From Berghia stephanieae (Eukaryota; Mollusca; Gastropoda; Nudibranchia; Aeolidiidae): a DNA stretch of 64,000 bases. The stretch is taken from positions 75,746,695 through 75,810,694 of the forward strand of contig CM067445.1 of the NCBI GenBank assembly GCA_034508935.3. Reading direction: 5' to 3'. The notes beneath the pieces are model-generated. The model did no database searches. It saw only the letters and a list, made by a program, of their open reading frames with translations, and was not told the DNA's origin. The translations under genes and the position numbers were made by a program. Positions 1-12,349 of this stretch are shown piece after piece; within the stretch, counting starts at the first letter, position 1, and the number at the start of each line of letters is the position of its first letter.

Positions 1-20
1 AAAATATTTTGAGGACATTT

Positions 21-127
21 ATGTGTGTGTGTGTGTGTGTGTGTGTATGAGTGTGTGTGTATGTGTGTGTGGGAGAGAGAAAGAAAGAGAGAGAGAGAGA
101 CAGAGACAGAGAGAGAGAGACAGAGAC

Positions 128-180
<53 letters not shown>
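21..180. repeat. Compound (GT)n / (GA)n microsatellite
   Basis: An uninterrupted TG run is followed by GT/AT-interrupted repeats and then about 110 bases of (GA)n with scattered CAGA units. The open frames across it encode only VCVC, RERE and SLSL dipeptide repeats and are not genes. Confidence 0.95.
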
Positions 181-1084
181 CGATCGCTTGCAATGGTGGA
201 TTATTTCACGAAATCGTTCATTTTTTTTATTTACTTTTTTTGTATCATAACTGTTCAAAAGGTACCGCACAATTAAGCCGACCGTAGTCGGCGTTTTAAG
301 AAATCCAAAGTTTTGAATTAAAACCCTCTCCATGTGTAATTGAGCTCATCACGCAACGTATCAAAATCAAAATCAAAAGCAAATTATTTTACATTTAAAA
401 AAACACCAGTTCGCCCTTCTTTTAGTCAGGATCATTATTACCAAAAAGAAACCGACGTTTCTGATTCGAGCACTGATACACCGTGCATCCTTTTCTGATG
501 GCATGTAAAGAGTCTTTTCTGCCACAGTAGACGTAATTAACTAATCAGACATCATGTACAGATTATCTCCCTGTATTGTAAATAATGCAGTGTTACAGCC
601 TATCTAGACCTCTATATCTTATGTCTAGATCTGATGGCAATGGTTTGTGCGCACGGCCTTGATTTTTATTATTATTATTATTTCGATCGAATAAAGGTAT
701 AAGGCAGTTGTAACGTAGCAAATAAAATAATAAAATGTATTGTGCTTTCAGCCATGGGAAGATAAACCGGTCTTCATGATTAGACCAATACATATAAAAT
801 CTAAATAAGAACATATTATGATTTAAAAAATAAAAATCATGCTGGCTTGATTTGGGTTACCCCTTTCTTGGCGGAGCGGGGGCGGGGTGGGGGAGGGGGG
901 GGGGGGGGGGGAAGGGCTGCTTAGATTAACTCTACCACCAGATTTATCTTTGCCTCAGTATTACCAATCGTCCAACGCGTTTGTTATCTTTGTTTATTCA
1001 TTTGTCGACAATTGCTCGTTTTTAATTTTGTTCTGTTTTTTTTCTTTGTTGTTGTTGTTGTTGTTGTTGTTATTATTACGCTAT
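181..1084. other. Intergenic DNA left of the Gypsy insertion
   Basis: No gene was recognised. The stretch holds a G-rich tract ending in a long G run (about 871-911), a short ATT tract near 665 and a TTG repeat at about 1046-1078. It ends with CTAT (1081-1084), the left copy of the target duplication of the adjacent retrotransposon. Confidence 0.7.
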
Positions 1085-1258
1085 TGTGGCGATCTCCGTT
1101 TCCTACGAACTACGAAGACTTACCACATACTGCTGACTGCAAGACTACTCTACACGTCAGATCAGACAAAACGTAAAGACGAGAGAACTCATTAAATTTA
1201 TAAAATTCACTACACATTGCTTTCATTGTTTGTTGTTTCCAGTAAAGTAGATGCTACA
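1085..1258 (+). repeat. 5' LTR of Gypsy copy A
   Basis: This 174-bp repeat starts TGTGGCGATC and ends ATGCTACA. It is almost identical to the sequence at 5216-5390 and to the 3' LTRs of the partial copies further right. It is preceded by target duplication CTAT and followed by the primer site. Confidence 0.92.
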
Positions 1259-1259
1259 T

Positions 1260-1274
1260 TGGTGACCCCGACGT
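1260..1274 (+). other. Primer binding site, tRNA-Trp
   Basis: TGGTGACCCCGACGT lies one base after the 5' LTR. It is the complement of the 3' end of animal tRNA-Trp (acceptor stem plus CCA), the primer type used by Rous sarcoma virus and by CsRn1-clade Gypsy elements. Confidence 0.85.
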
Positions 1275-1357
1275 AAAACAACTTAAGAGATAGGTATATA
1301 TTATTATTATTACTATTTACCAGTTCAACTCTTCACAAGAACATAATAATAATAAAC

Positions 1358-2044
1358 ATGTCTATCGACGCCGTAGCATTGAAATTGCCCACATTCTGGA
1401 CCACTTGTCCTTCAGCGTGGTTTGCACAAAGCGAGGCACAATTTGCCTTACGCGATGTAACAAGCGATGAAACAAAGTACTACTATGTAGTGGCTGCCTT
1501 AGACTCAGACACAGCAACTAGAGCCCTTGCTATTCTATCATCACCACCCAAGGAAGGTAAATATGAAATACTGAAAAACCTCCTGCTGTCTGCGTTCGGC
1601 CTTTCGGAAACAGAGAGAGCGGAATCTCTACTCAACATGAATGGTTTGGGCGACTTAAAGCCATCCGAGTTAATGGACAGGATGTTAGTGCTCCTCGGCA
1701 AACACAAGCCCTGTCTGCTCTTCAGACAGTTATTCTTAAGACAACTTCCAGCAAACATCAGACTTCCATTAGCAAACTCGTCCAATCTGGATGATTACAG
1801 GGCACTTGCCAGAGAAGCTGACAATTTTTTCTACGCTGCTCACTCAAACTCTAACTCCTTTTCAATTTCTCATACTACTTGTGAAGTTGACACACCAACC
1901 ATGACCAGTGAAATAGATTCCCTCTGCTGGTACCATCAACGGTTTGGTTCAAATGCCCGTCGATGTGCACAAACATGCAAACTCTTCAATTCATTCAAGA
2001 AAAACAAGAAGAACCAGGGAAACGCCAAGCCGGGTCAACAGTAA
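1358..2044 (+). CDS. gag: Gag protein of Gypsy copy A
   Basis: A 228-residue frame starting MSIDAVALKLPTFW. The N-terminal half resembles the Gag matrix/capsid region common in CsRn1-like elements (WFAQSEAQFALR, then KYYYVVAALD). Near the C-terminus, CWYHQRFGS...RRCAQTC gives a C-x2-H-x9-C-x3-C arrangement, the CHCC finger that replaces the usual CCHC knuckle in this clade. The ATG lies about 100 bases after the LTR and is the first good start. A basic, lysine-rich tail follows the finger, consistent with RNA binding. The pol frame overlaps its end, as is normal for families that use frameshifting. It would package element RNA into cytoplasmic particles. Confidence 0.8.
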   Translation: MSIDAVALKLPTFWTTCPSAWFAQSEAQFALRDVTSDETKYYYVVAALDSDTATRALAILSSPPKEGKYEILKNLLLSAFGLSETERAESLLNMNGLGDLKPSELMDRMLVLLGKHKPCLLFRQLFLRQLPANIRLPLANSSNLDDYRALAREADNFFYAAHSNSNSFSISHTTCEVDTPTMTSEIDSLCWYHQRFGSNARRCAQTCKLFNSFKKNKKNQGNAKPGQQ

Positions 2045-5000
2045 ATTCTGCTGTCGACCCGGATTCTTACTCAGCCAACGCGCCCACATCAAAAAATCTC
2101 CAACTCATCGTCGTCGATGAAAATTCAAACCGACGTTTTTTAGTAGATACTGGAGCTCAAGTATCTGTCACACCCGCCTCTGCATCAGACAAAAGCTTGG
2201 GTTCCTCTGATATCGCATTACAAGCTGCTAATGGTTCTACAATAAAAACATACGGATGCTTTGAAACTAACATACGTATTGGATCGCGTTCATTCAATGC
2301 ACGACTTATCAAAGCTGATGTCAAGCGTCCCCTACTTGGAGCAGATTTTCTACGTCATCATAATCTGCTTGTGGATATTCGTGGTCGACGCCTTATCGAC
2401 GCTGAAACGTTTTCGCACGTACCTTGTTCAGTAAGTTCAGTTTGCGCAAACGCCGAACTCTCACCACTCGAGCCGAACTGCAATACATTCAGAAAATTAT
2501 TGAATAACTATCCAGAACTACTTCAACCAACATTTTCAACGGCAACTGTGAAACATGGCGTGCAACATTTCATCACAACCAAAGGTCGCCCAGTATTCGC
2601 ACGTGCTCGTCGCCTGGCTCCAGAAAAACTCTTGTGTGCAAAAAAGGAATTTTTGGAAATGGAGAAATGGGCATAATTCAAAAATCAAAGAGCCCTTGGG
2701 CTTCCCCATTACACATGGTCCCCAAGGCTGATGGCACAATGCGTCCCTGCGGAGATTTTCGTCGACTTAACGATGCTACTATACCAGATCGATATCCTGT
2801 CCCACACATTCATGATTTTACAGCAAACTTAGACGGTAAGATCATCTTCTCGAAGATCGACCTTGTCAGAGGATACCACCAAATTCCAGTCGCTCCAGAA
2901 GACGTCCCAAAAACGGCAGTGATAACCCCTTTCGGCCTTTGGGAGTTCTTAAGAATGCCATTTGGATTAAAAAATGCAGCACAAGCATTCCAACGTTTAA
3001 TGGACTCCATTTTACAAGATTTAGACTACGTATTTTGTTATTTAGACGACATTCTGGTTGCAAGTTCAACTGAGGCAGAACACATGGAACATCTCAAAAT
3101 CGTATTCGAAAGACTTAGAAACCAAGGCCTCGTTATCCGTCTTGAGAAATGTCTTTTCGGTGTGAGATCTCTTAACTTCCTTGGCCATCACATCTCGCAT
3201 TCTGGATCTGTCCCAACGGCGACAAAAATTGAGGCTGTTAAACAATTTCCACAACCAAAAACCATCAAGTCACTTCAAGAGTTCCTCGGGATGTTGAATT
3301 TTTACCATCGTTTCATTCCGAGACTAGCTGAAATACTTCGACCCCTATATAGTGCTTTGAAAGTCAAAAAAACAACGCCAAGCACTTACGTGGACGCAAG
3401 AAATGTTGAAAGCCTTTACTGACGGTAAAAATGCACTAAGTAACGCTACAATGTCAGCCCATCCTTGCTTGAACTCACCCCTCGCTTTAACGTCTGACGC
3501 CTCCGACCAAGCTGTGGGCGCTGTCCTTGAACAACTTAATCATCAAGGTAATTGGGAACCATTGGCATTTTTCAGCAGGCAGTTACGTAAACCTGAACAG
3601 AAATACAGTACCTTTGATAGGGAGTTGCTTGGCATTCACTTAGCCATCCGTCATTTCCGTTTCATCATTGAAGGGAGACAATTCGCTATTTTTACTGACC
3701 ATAAACCATTAATCCATGCCATGTCCAAATCAACTGAACCATGGTCAGCTCGTCAACAAAGGCACTTATCTGCCATATCCGAGTTCACAACTGACATCGG
3801 ACACATTTCTGGAAAAAACAACACTGTCGCAGATTGTCTCTCAAGAGCAGTTACAAACTCAGTCTCAATTGGCATCGACTATCAAGCTATGGCGGAATCC
3901 CAAGAAAATAGCATTGACATACAGGCTTACAAAACTGCATTAACAAGCCTCAAAATCGTCAAAACATCCGTTGACTCGGGTCCAGAGTTAATTTGTGACA
4001 TCTCAACTGGCTACCCAAGACCTATCGTTCCTACCGACTTCAGAAGACCGGTTTTCGAAATTATTCATAATATGAGTCATCCTGGAGTTAAGGCCACAGT
4101 CAGACTTATCAGCAAGAAGTTTATCTGGCATGGTCTTAAGAAAGAAGTGTCAGCATGGGTTAAGCAATGTCACAACTGCCAATCTTCGAAAATTCAAAAA
4201 CATATACGAGCACCGTTAGAAACATTCCATGTCCCAGGAAAGCGATTCTCACATATAAACATTGACCTCGTTGGACCATTACCTCAGTCAAGGGGGTTCA
4301 CCCATTCCTTACTATAATTGACAGGAACACCCGATGGCCTGAGGCAATACCGTTACAAACCACAACAACAGAAGAATGTGCAAAAGCCCTGATCTCCAAT
4401 TGGATCTCGCGGTTTGGTATTCCTGTTGATATAACTTCTGACAGGGGCTCACAATTTACATCCACGCTATGGAAACAGATGGCCAGTCAACTTGGTGTGC
4501 AGATTCATCACACAACTGCGTATCACCCTCAGTCCAACGGCATGATTGAACGGTTTCATCGGTCCTTGAAATCATCCCTCAAAGCTCGTCTAATAACTCC
4601 AAATTGGGTGGATGAGCTACCTTGGGTTCTGCTTGGTTTAAGAACTGCACCTAAGGATGATATCGGTCATTCTTCAGCTGAATTAGTATACGGAGAACCT
4701 TTAACAATCCCTGGAGAGTTTATACCTGACCATCCTTCAGACTTCCACGCTAAAGACTTTTTGGCAACCTTTCGGCAAAACGTGTCCCTTCATTCACCAC
4801 GGCCAACACATCATCACGGCTATCATCAAACAAATTTACCCAAGAACTTGATGTCAGCGAAATATGTTTACATCCGTGTTGACACCCACCGAGGACCCCT
4901 TCAGAAGCCGTATACAGGTCCCTATGTTGTCATAACCCCTGGAGATAAACAATTCCTGATCGATGTTGGTGGCAAAGCAGAACGGATTTCGATCGACCGA

Positions 5001-5195
5001 CTTAAAGCTGCATTTGTCGATTCTACGCAACCAGTTTCCCTTGCCACCCCACCTCGTCGTGGACGCCCACCGAATACGAACAGAAACATACAAAACTCCC
5101 GTACTGCTTCTGATGATACTAACGTAGTGCCTACTAAGAAGCTATCTCGCTCAGGACGTACCATTAAACGACCTCGGTACTACAAAGATGACTAG
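2045..5195 (+). pseudogene. pol: Pol region of Gypsy copy A
   Basis: Domains appear in Ty3/Gypsy order. An aspartic protease motif DTGAQ lies near 2150. Reverse transcriptase follows, with YLDD near 3040. RNase H has TSDASD near 3490. The integrase zinc-binding region (H...H...CHNC) spans about 4080-4180, and the integrase core runs from INIDLVGP near 4255 through the ERFHR motif near 4550. A basic C-terminal tail ends at 5195. RT before RNase H before integrase separates this from Copia. The region is interrupted about three times and is treated as a fossil. The other copies in this window carry the same domains in part. Confidence 0.85.
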
Positions 5196-5197
5196 TC

Positions 5198-5215
5198 CGT
5201 GTTTGGGGGGGCATG
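5198..5215 (+). other. Polypurine tract of Gypsy copy A
   Basis: A run ending in GGGGGGG lies just before the TGTGG start of the 3' LTR, where plus-strand DNA priming is expected. The same tract stands before every 3' LTR copy in the array. Confidence 0.65.
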
Positions 5216-5390
5216 TGTGGCGATCTCCGTTTCCTACGAACTACGAAGACTTACCACATACTGCTGACTGCAAGACTACTCTACACGTCAGATCAGACAA
5301 AAACGTAAACACGAGAGAACTCATTAAATTTATAAAATTCACTACACATTGCTTTCATTGTTTGTTGTTTCCAGTAAAGTAGATGCTACA
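5216..5390 (+). repeat. 3' LTR of Gypsy copy A
   Basis: A 175-bp repeat matching 1085-1258. It is followed immediately by CTAT, the right half of the target duplication, and then by host flank. Confidence 0.92.
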
Positions 5391-6590
5391 CTATCGTTTT
5401 TTTTAAAGACATGACAACATGACATGGCATGACATATAACACTGAAGCATTAAAAAGGCAGTTTGAACTCCTTTGCTATCTGGTTAAGTCTACTAATTGA
5501 TAAGAGCTGAAATAAAAAATACCATTGCGCCAAGGAAACCAATGTACTTTATACTTTTCTATTTTAAAAATTTCCTCAGAATATTTTGTTTATATTCTCA
5601 ACAATCGATGTTTTAAAAAAAAATTTCTTCATATTTAATTTATTTTCCATTCAGATTTCTCTTAAATGCCATTCCTAATTTGAAGAATCATGTGTGGAAA
5701 ACTAAAAATGATAAAGTAGAATACAAAGAAAAATAAAGGAAGAGTCTATAATCGAGAATTATTTTTTCATCCAATTCACGATAAACCAAAAACCCAAATA
5801 GATACTTGTCTACAAGAACCCAACAATACTTTTCAGTGAACAGATTTTGATGAAGAAAAGAGCTCCCAATTTCCTAGAGATCTTTGGAGAATTATGTATG
5901 GTGTCAATTGAATAGACTATATTATTGTAGGCATCCCATTTGTCTTCCAATTTAAATCCAAAGCACGTCAGAGAGAGCCTTGGGCTCAATTCCCTCTACA
6001 GGATTTAATTGGCTATAATCTGCGATCCAGTCTGGTACGGCTGATTTATTAGAGGACAAGACACTGCTCTTCATTTTGTATCTTAGTCATGAACTGATTA
6101 TGATGAGCGAGGCAGGCCGTGGACTTAGTCGTGACCATCTTAGAATGAAGCGGAAGAAAAATTTGTTGTTTACTTCGCGCCCCCCCCCCCCCCCCCCACA
6201 AGAACGTTCTTATCACGCAGGAAGCTGTTGATGAAGGGGAATATATATATATATAATATTAACTGAAAACAGCATGACCAGAAATAACTGCTAATCTGCG
6301 TTATTCACTTGGACAAACGGATACCACAGAGGCCTTATAAAGCGTTTAATTAACACGCAAAATAATGCGTTTTGAATATTGTTGATATCCAGAATTAGCC
6401 TAGCGAGTCATTTTTTTCCGTTTTCACTAAGAATTTCATTGATCGCGAGTTCATCTCGGTGAAATGATATTATTTGGATAGAGAATACATTGAATTAGCA
6501 GCTGGAATTTTTCTTATAATATATTAAATGGCGTAATATATATACTCGTGATGCCTTTGAAGTTCTAAAGTCTGGAATATGATTGGTTAT

Positions 6591-6645
<55 letters not shown>

Positions 6646-6981
6646 TATGTATATATGTATGTGTAGAATGATATATAGTAAACATTTGAATTAGCAGCTG
6701 GAGTTTTTCTTATATATTAAATGGTGTGATCAAGTGATCTACGTTACTCTACGAGTAGGTCAAAAACAGAAAAGAATTAGGTTTGAATTAATTTTAGTCC
6801 TTCCCCCGGGGGTGTAATTATCAACTATTACACCGATTAGTTGAGTCCCATGGCTTTAAGAATCTCTTTATCTATTCAAATTAGCTCTTCATCTGACATA
6901 ATTCTTTAGGATATCAATACCCAATTCTCCTTGAGTGGAGAATATTTTTTTTATAATATTGTTGTCATAATATAACCAGTA
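5391..6981 (+). other. Right-hand host flank, copy 1
   Basis: AT-rich, apparently non-coding. It holds a poly-C tract (6181-6197), a (TA)n tract (6592-6638) and an internal direct repeat starting GAATTAGCAGCTGGA (about 6492 and 6690). The same stretch returns at 8394, 12350 and 15349. No protein-coding gene was recognised. Confidence 0.8.
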
Positions 6982-8393
6982 GTCCAGAGTTAATTTGTGA
7001 CATCTCAACTGGCTACCCAAGACCTATCGTTCCTACCGACTTCAGAAGACCGGTTTTCGAAATTATTCATAATATGAGTCATCCTGGAGTTTAAGGCCAC
7101 AGTCAGACTTATCAGCAAGAAGTTTATCTGGCATGGTCTTAAGAAAGAAGTGTCAGCATGGGTTAAGCAATGTCACAACTGCCAATCTTCGAAAATTCAA
7201 AAACATATACGAGCACCGTTAGAAACATTCCATGTCCCAGGAAAGCGATTCTCACATATAAACATTGACCTCGTTGGACCATTACCTCAGTCAAGGGGGT
7301 TCACCCATCTCCTTACTATAATTGACAGGAACACCCGATGGCCTGAGGCAATACCGTTACAAACCACAACAACAGAAGAATGTGCAAAAGCCCTGATCTC
7401 CAATTGGATCTCGCGGTTTGGTATTCCTGTTGATATAACTTCTGACAGGGGCTCACAATTTACATCCACGCTATGGAAACAGATGGCCAGTCAACTTGGT
7501 GTGCAGATTCATCACACAACTGCGTATCACCCTCAGTCCAACGGCATGATTGAACGGTTTCATCGGTCCTTGAAATCATCCCTCAAAGCTCGTCTAATAA
7601 CTCCAAATTGGGTGGATGAGCTACCTTGGGTTCTGCTTGGTTTAAGAACTGCACCTAAGGATGATATCGGTCATTCTTCAGCTGAATTAGTATACGGAGA
7701 ACCTTTAACAATCCCTGGAGAGTTTATACCTGACCATCCTTCAGACTTCCACGCTAAAGACTTTTTGGCAACCTTTCGGCAAAACGTGTCCCTTCATTCA
7801 CCACGGCCAACACATCATCACGGCTATCATCAAACAAATTTACCCAAGAACTTGATGTCAGCGAAATATGTTTACATCCGTGTTGACACCCACCGAGGAC
7901 CCCTTCAGAAGCCGTATACAGGTCCCTATGTTGTCATAACCCCTGGAGATAAACAATTCCTGATCGATGTGGTGGCAAAGCAGAACGGATTTCGATCGAC
8001 CGACTTAAAGCTGCATTTGTCGATTCTACGCAACCAGTTTCCCTTGCCACCCCACCTCGTCGTGGACGCCCACCGAATACGAACAGAAACATACAAAACT
8101 CCCGTACTGCTTCTGATGATACTAACGTAGTGCCTACTAAGAAGCTATCTCGCTCAGGACGTACCATTAAACGACCTCGGTACTACAAAGATGACTAGTC
8201 CGTGTTTGGGGGGGCATGTGTGGCGATCTCCGTTTCCTACGAACTACGAAGACTTACCACATACTGCTGACTGCAAGACTACTCTACACGTCAGATCAGA
8301 CAAAAACGTAAACACGAGAGAACTCATTAAATTTATAAAATTCACTACACATTGCTTTCATTGTTTGTTGTTTCCAGTAAAGTAGATGCTACA
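6982..8393 (+). mobile_element. Partial Gypsy copy B (integrase to 3' LTR)
   Basis: It begins abruptly inside the integrase region at the tandem junction, without a 5' LTR, gag or reverse transcriptase. It carries integrase zinc-binding, core and tail sequence and a 175-bp 3' LTR (8219-8393). It is nearly identical to the matching part of copy A, so it arose by duplication rather than new insertion. Broken. Confidence 0.9.
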
Positions 8394-9915
8394 CTATCGT
8401 TTTTTTTTAAAGACATGACAACATGACATGGCATGACATATAACACTGAAGCATTAAAAAGGCAGTTTGAACTCCTTTGCTATCTGGTTAAGTCTACTAA
8501 TTGATAAGAGCTGAAATAAAAAATACCATTGCGCCAAGGAAACCAATGTACTTTATACTTTTCTATTTTAAAAATTTCCTCAGAAATTTTGTTTATATTC
8601 TCAACAATCGATGTTTTAAAAAAAAATTTCTTCATATTTAATTTATTTTCCATTCAGATTTCTCTTAAATGCCATTCCTAATTTGAAGAATCATGTGTGG
8701 AAAACTAAAAATGATAAAGTAGAATACAAAGAAAAAATAAAGGAAGAGTCTATAATCGAGAATTATTTTTTCATCCAATTCACGATAAACCAAAAACCCA
8801 AATAGATACTTGTCTACAAGAACCCAACAATACTTTTCAGTGAAAGATTTTGATGAAGAAAAGAGCTCCCAATTTCCTAGAGATCTTTGGAGAATTATGT
8901 ATGGTGTCAATTGAATAGACTATATTATTGTAGGCATCCCATTTGTCTTCCAATTTAAATCCAAAGCACGTCAGAGAGAGCCTTGGGCTCAATTCCCTCT
9001 ACAGGATTTAATTGGCTATAATCTGCGATCCAGTCTGGTACGGCTGATTTATTAGAGGACAAGACACTGCTCTTCATTTTGTATCTTAGTCATGAACTGA
9101 TTATGATGAGCGAGGCAGGCCGTGGACTTAGTCGTGACCATCTTAGAATGAAGCGAAGAAAAATTTGTTGTTTACTTCGCGCCCCCCCCCCCCCCCACAA
9201 GAACGTTCTTATCACGCGAAGCTGTCTGATGAAGAGAATAATATATATATAATATTAACTAAAAAACAGCATGACCGAAAAAACGCAAATTTCGGGGTTT
9301 CATTGGAAACAAACGGATACCAAAGGGGCCTTTTAAAAAGGGGTTTTAATTTTAACACAAAAAAAAATAATGCGTTTGAATATTTTGATACCCAGTTTTT
9401 GTTTTTGCGAGCCCTTTTTTTTCCTTTTTTTCACTAAAAATTTTCATTGATCGCGGTTCATCTGGTGAAATAAAATTTTTTTTTGGAAAAGGGGAATACA
9501 TTAAATTTAGCAGCGGGAAATTTTTTCTTTTTAATATATTAAAGGGCGTAATAAAATTTTACTCGTGATCCCTTTTTAAAGTTTAAATTTTGGATATGTT
9601 TGGGTTATGGTATATTTTACTTTTTAAAAATTTATATATATATATATAAAATTTTATATAATATAATTTATGAATTTTAAGTATGTGTAGAATGAATATA
9701 GAAAACTTTTTGAATTAGACCCGGATTTTTTTTTATATATTAAATGGTGTGATCAATTGATCTACTTACTCTACGGGGTAGGCCCAAAAACAGAAAAGAA
9801 AAAGGTTTAATTAAATTTTAGCCCTTCCCCCGGGGGGGTTTGAAAATTATAAAAACTTTTTACAGATTAGGGGAGCCCCCGGTTTTAAAGAATCTCTTTA
9901 TCTATTAAATTTTTA
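8394..9915 (+). other. Right-hand flank, copy 2, with degraded sequence
   Basis: The first 770 bases match flank copy 1 closely. From about 9165 the match worsens steadily, with many lengthened A, T, G and C runs and scattered mismatches, and it stops abruptly at about 9915 where clean Gypsy sequence resumes. No gene is present. The pattern looks like low-quality consensus rather than natural divergence. Confidence 0.8.
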
Positions 9916-12349
9916 GCCATTTGGATTAAAAAATGCAGCACAAGCATTCCAACGTTTAATGGACTCCATTTTACAAGATTTAGACTACGTATTTTGTTAT
10001 TTAGACGACATTCTGGTTGCAAGTTCAACTGAGGCAGAACACATGGAACATCTCAAAATCGTATTCGAAAGACTTAGAAACCAAGGCCTCGTTATCCGTC
10101 TTGAGAAATGTCTTTTCGGTGTGAGATCTCTTAACTTCCTTGGCCATCACATCTCGCATTCTGGATCTGTCCCAACGGCGACAAAAATTGAGGCTGTTAA
10201 ACAATTTCCACAACCAAAAACCATCAAGTCACTTCAAGAGTTCCTCGGGATGTTGAATTTTTACCATCGTTTCATTCCGAGACTAGCTGAAATACTTCGA
10301 CCCCTATATAGTGCTTTGAAAGTCAAAAAAACAACGCCAAGCACTTACGTGGACGCAAGAAATGTTGAAAGCCTTTACTGACGGTAAAAATGCACTAAGT
10401 AACGCTACAATGTCAGCCCATCCTTGCTTGAACTCACCCCTCGCTTTAACGTCTGACGCCTCCGACCAAGCTGTGGGCGCTGTCCTTGAACAACTTAATC
10501 ATCAAGGTAATTGGGAACCATTGGCATTTTTCAGCAGGCAGTTACGTAAACCTGAACAGAAATACAGTACCTTTGATAGGGAGTTGCTTGGCATTCACTT
10601 AGCCATCCGTCATTTCCGTTTCATCATTGAAGGGAGACAATTCGCTATTTTTACTGACCATAAACCATTAATCCATGCCATGTCCAAATCAACTGAACCA
10701 TGGTCAGCTCGTCAACAAAGGCACTTATCTGCCATATCCGAGTTCACAACTGACATCGGACACATTTCTGGAAAAAACAACACTGTCGCAGATTGTCTCT
10801 CAAGAGCAGTTACAAACTCAGTCTCAATTGGCATCGACTATCAAGCTATGGCGGAATCCCAAGAAAATAGCATTGACATACAGGCTTACAAAACTGCATT
10901 AACAAGCCTCAAAATCGTCAAAACATCCGTTGACTCGGGTCCAGAGTTAATTTGTGACATCTCAACTGGCTACCCAAGACCTATCGTTCCTACCGACTTC
11001 AGAAGACCGGTTTTCGAAATTATTCATAATATGAGTCATCCTGGAGTTAAGGCCACAGTCAGACTTATCAGCAAGAAGTTTATCTGGCATGGTCTTAAGA
11101 AAGAAGTGTCAGCATGGGTTAAGCAATGTCACAACTGCCAATCTTCGAAAATTCAAAAACATATACGAGCACCGTTAGAAACATTCCATGTCCCAGGAAA
11201 GCGATTCTCACATATAAACATTGACCTCGTTGGACCATTACCTCAGTCAAGGGGGTTCACCCATCTCCTTACTATAATTGACAGGAACACCCGATGGCCT
11301 GAGGCAATACCGTTACAAACCACAACAACAGAAGAATGTGCAAAAGCCCTGATCTCCAATTGGATCTCGCGGTTTGGTATTCCTGTTGATATAACTTCTG
11401 ACAGGGGCTCACAATTTACATCCACGCTATGGAAACAGATGGCCAGTCAACTTGGTGTGCAGATTCATCACACAACTGCGTATCACCCTCAGTCCAACGG
11501 CATGATTGAACGGTTTCATCGGTCCTTGAAATCATCCCTCAAAGCTCGTCTAATAACTCCAAATTGGGTGGATGAGCTACCTTGGGTTCTGCTTGGTTTA
11601 AGAACTGCACCTAAGGATGATATCGGTCATTCTTCAGCTGAATTAGTATACGGAGAACCTTTAACAATCCCTGGAGAGTTTATACCTGACCATCCTTCAG
11701 ACTTCCACGCTAAAGACTTTTTGGCAACCTTTCGGCAAAACGTGTCCCTTCATTCACCACGGCCAACACATCATCACGGCTATCATCAAACAAATTTACC
11801 CAAGAACTTGATGTCAGCGAAATATGTTTACATCCGTGTTGACACCCACCGAGGACCCCTTCAGAAGCCGTATACAGGTCCCTATGTTGTCATAACCCCT
11901 GGAGATAAACAATTCCTGATCGATGTTGGTGGCAAAGCAGAACGGATTTCGATCGACCGACTTAAAGCTGCATTTGTCGATTCTACGCAACCAGTTTCCC
12001 TTGCCACCCCACCTCGTCGTGGACGCCCACCGAATACGAACAGAAACATACAAAACTCCCGTACTGCTTCTGATGATACTAACGTAGTGCCTACTAAGAA
12101 GCTATCTCGCTCAGGACGTACCATTAAACGACCTCGGTACTACAAAGATGACTAGTCCGTGTTTGGGGGGCATGTGTGGCGATCTCCGTTTCCTACGAAC
12201 TACGAAGACTTACCACATACTGCTGACTGCAAGACTACTCTACACGTCAGATCAGACAAAAACGTAAACACGAGAGAACTCATTAAATTTATAAAATTCA
12301 CTACACATTGCTTTCATTGTTTGTTGTTTCCAGTAAAGTAGATGCTACA
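9916..12349 (+). mobile_element. Partial Gypsy copy C (reverse transcriptase to 3' LTR)
   Basis: It starts within the reverse transcriptase domain, about 1 kb earlier in the element than copies B and D. It runs through RNase H (TSDASD near 10450), integrase zinc-binding and core domains to a 3' LTR at 12175-12349. Over most of its length the RNase H-integrase part is open. The left end is a junction with degraded flank, not an element end. Incomplete. Confidence 0.9.

Larger units (their letters stand above)
1085..5390 (+). mobile_element. Ty3/Gypsy LTR retrotransposon, CsRn1-like, near full length
   Basis: A 4.3-kb element bounded by two LTRs of about 175 bp that begin TGTGGC and end GCTACA. 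It is flanked by the 4-bp direct repeat CTAT (1081-1084 and 5391-5394). Order: 5' LTR, tRNA-Trp primer site, gag with a CHCC-type finger, then protease, reverse transcriptase, RNase H and integrase. The tRNA-Trp primer, CHCC finger and 4-bp duplication are known traits of the CsRn1 clade, so that placement is an inference from family knowledge. The LTRs differ at only about two positions, so the insertion is young. The coding part looks broken, with about three interruptions in pol. Confidence 0.9.
3980..6981 (+). repeat. First unit of a 3.0-kb tandem duplication
   Basis: The unit contains the 3' part of Gypsy copy A (from GTCCAGAG in the integrase region), its 3' LTR and about 1.6 kb of right flank. 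At 6982 the same Gypsy sequence starts again. The identical junction recurs at 13938. The flank and the element share only GTC at the breakpoint, so this looks like a microhomology duplication that happened after the Gypsy insertion. Confidence 0.85.

Noticed and set aside
23-333. Cys-Val, Arg-Glu and Ser-Leu repeat proteins on both strands
   Set aside because: They are produced by the (GT)n and (GA)n tract.
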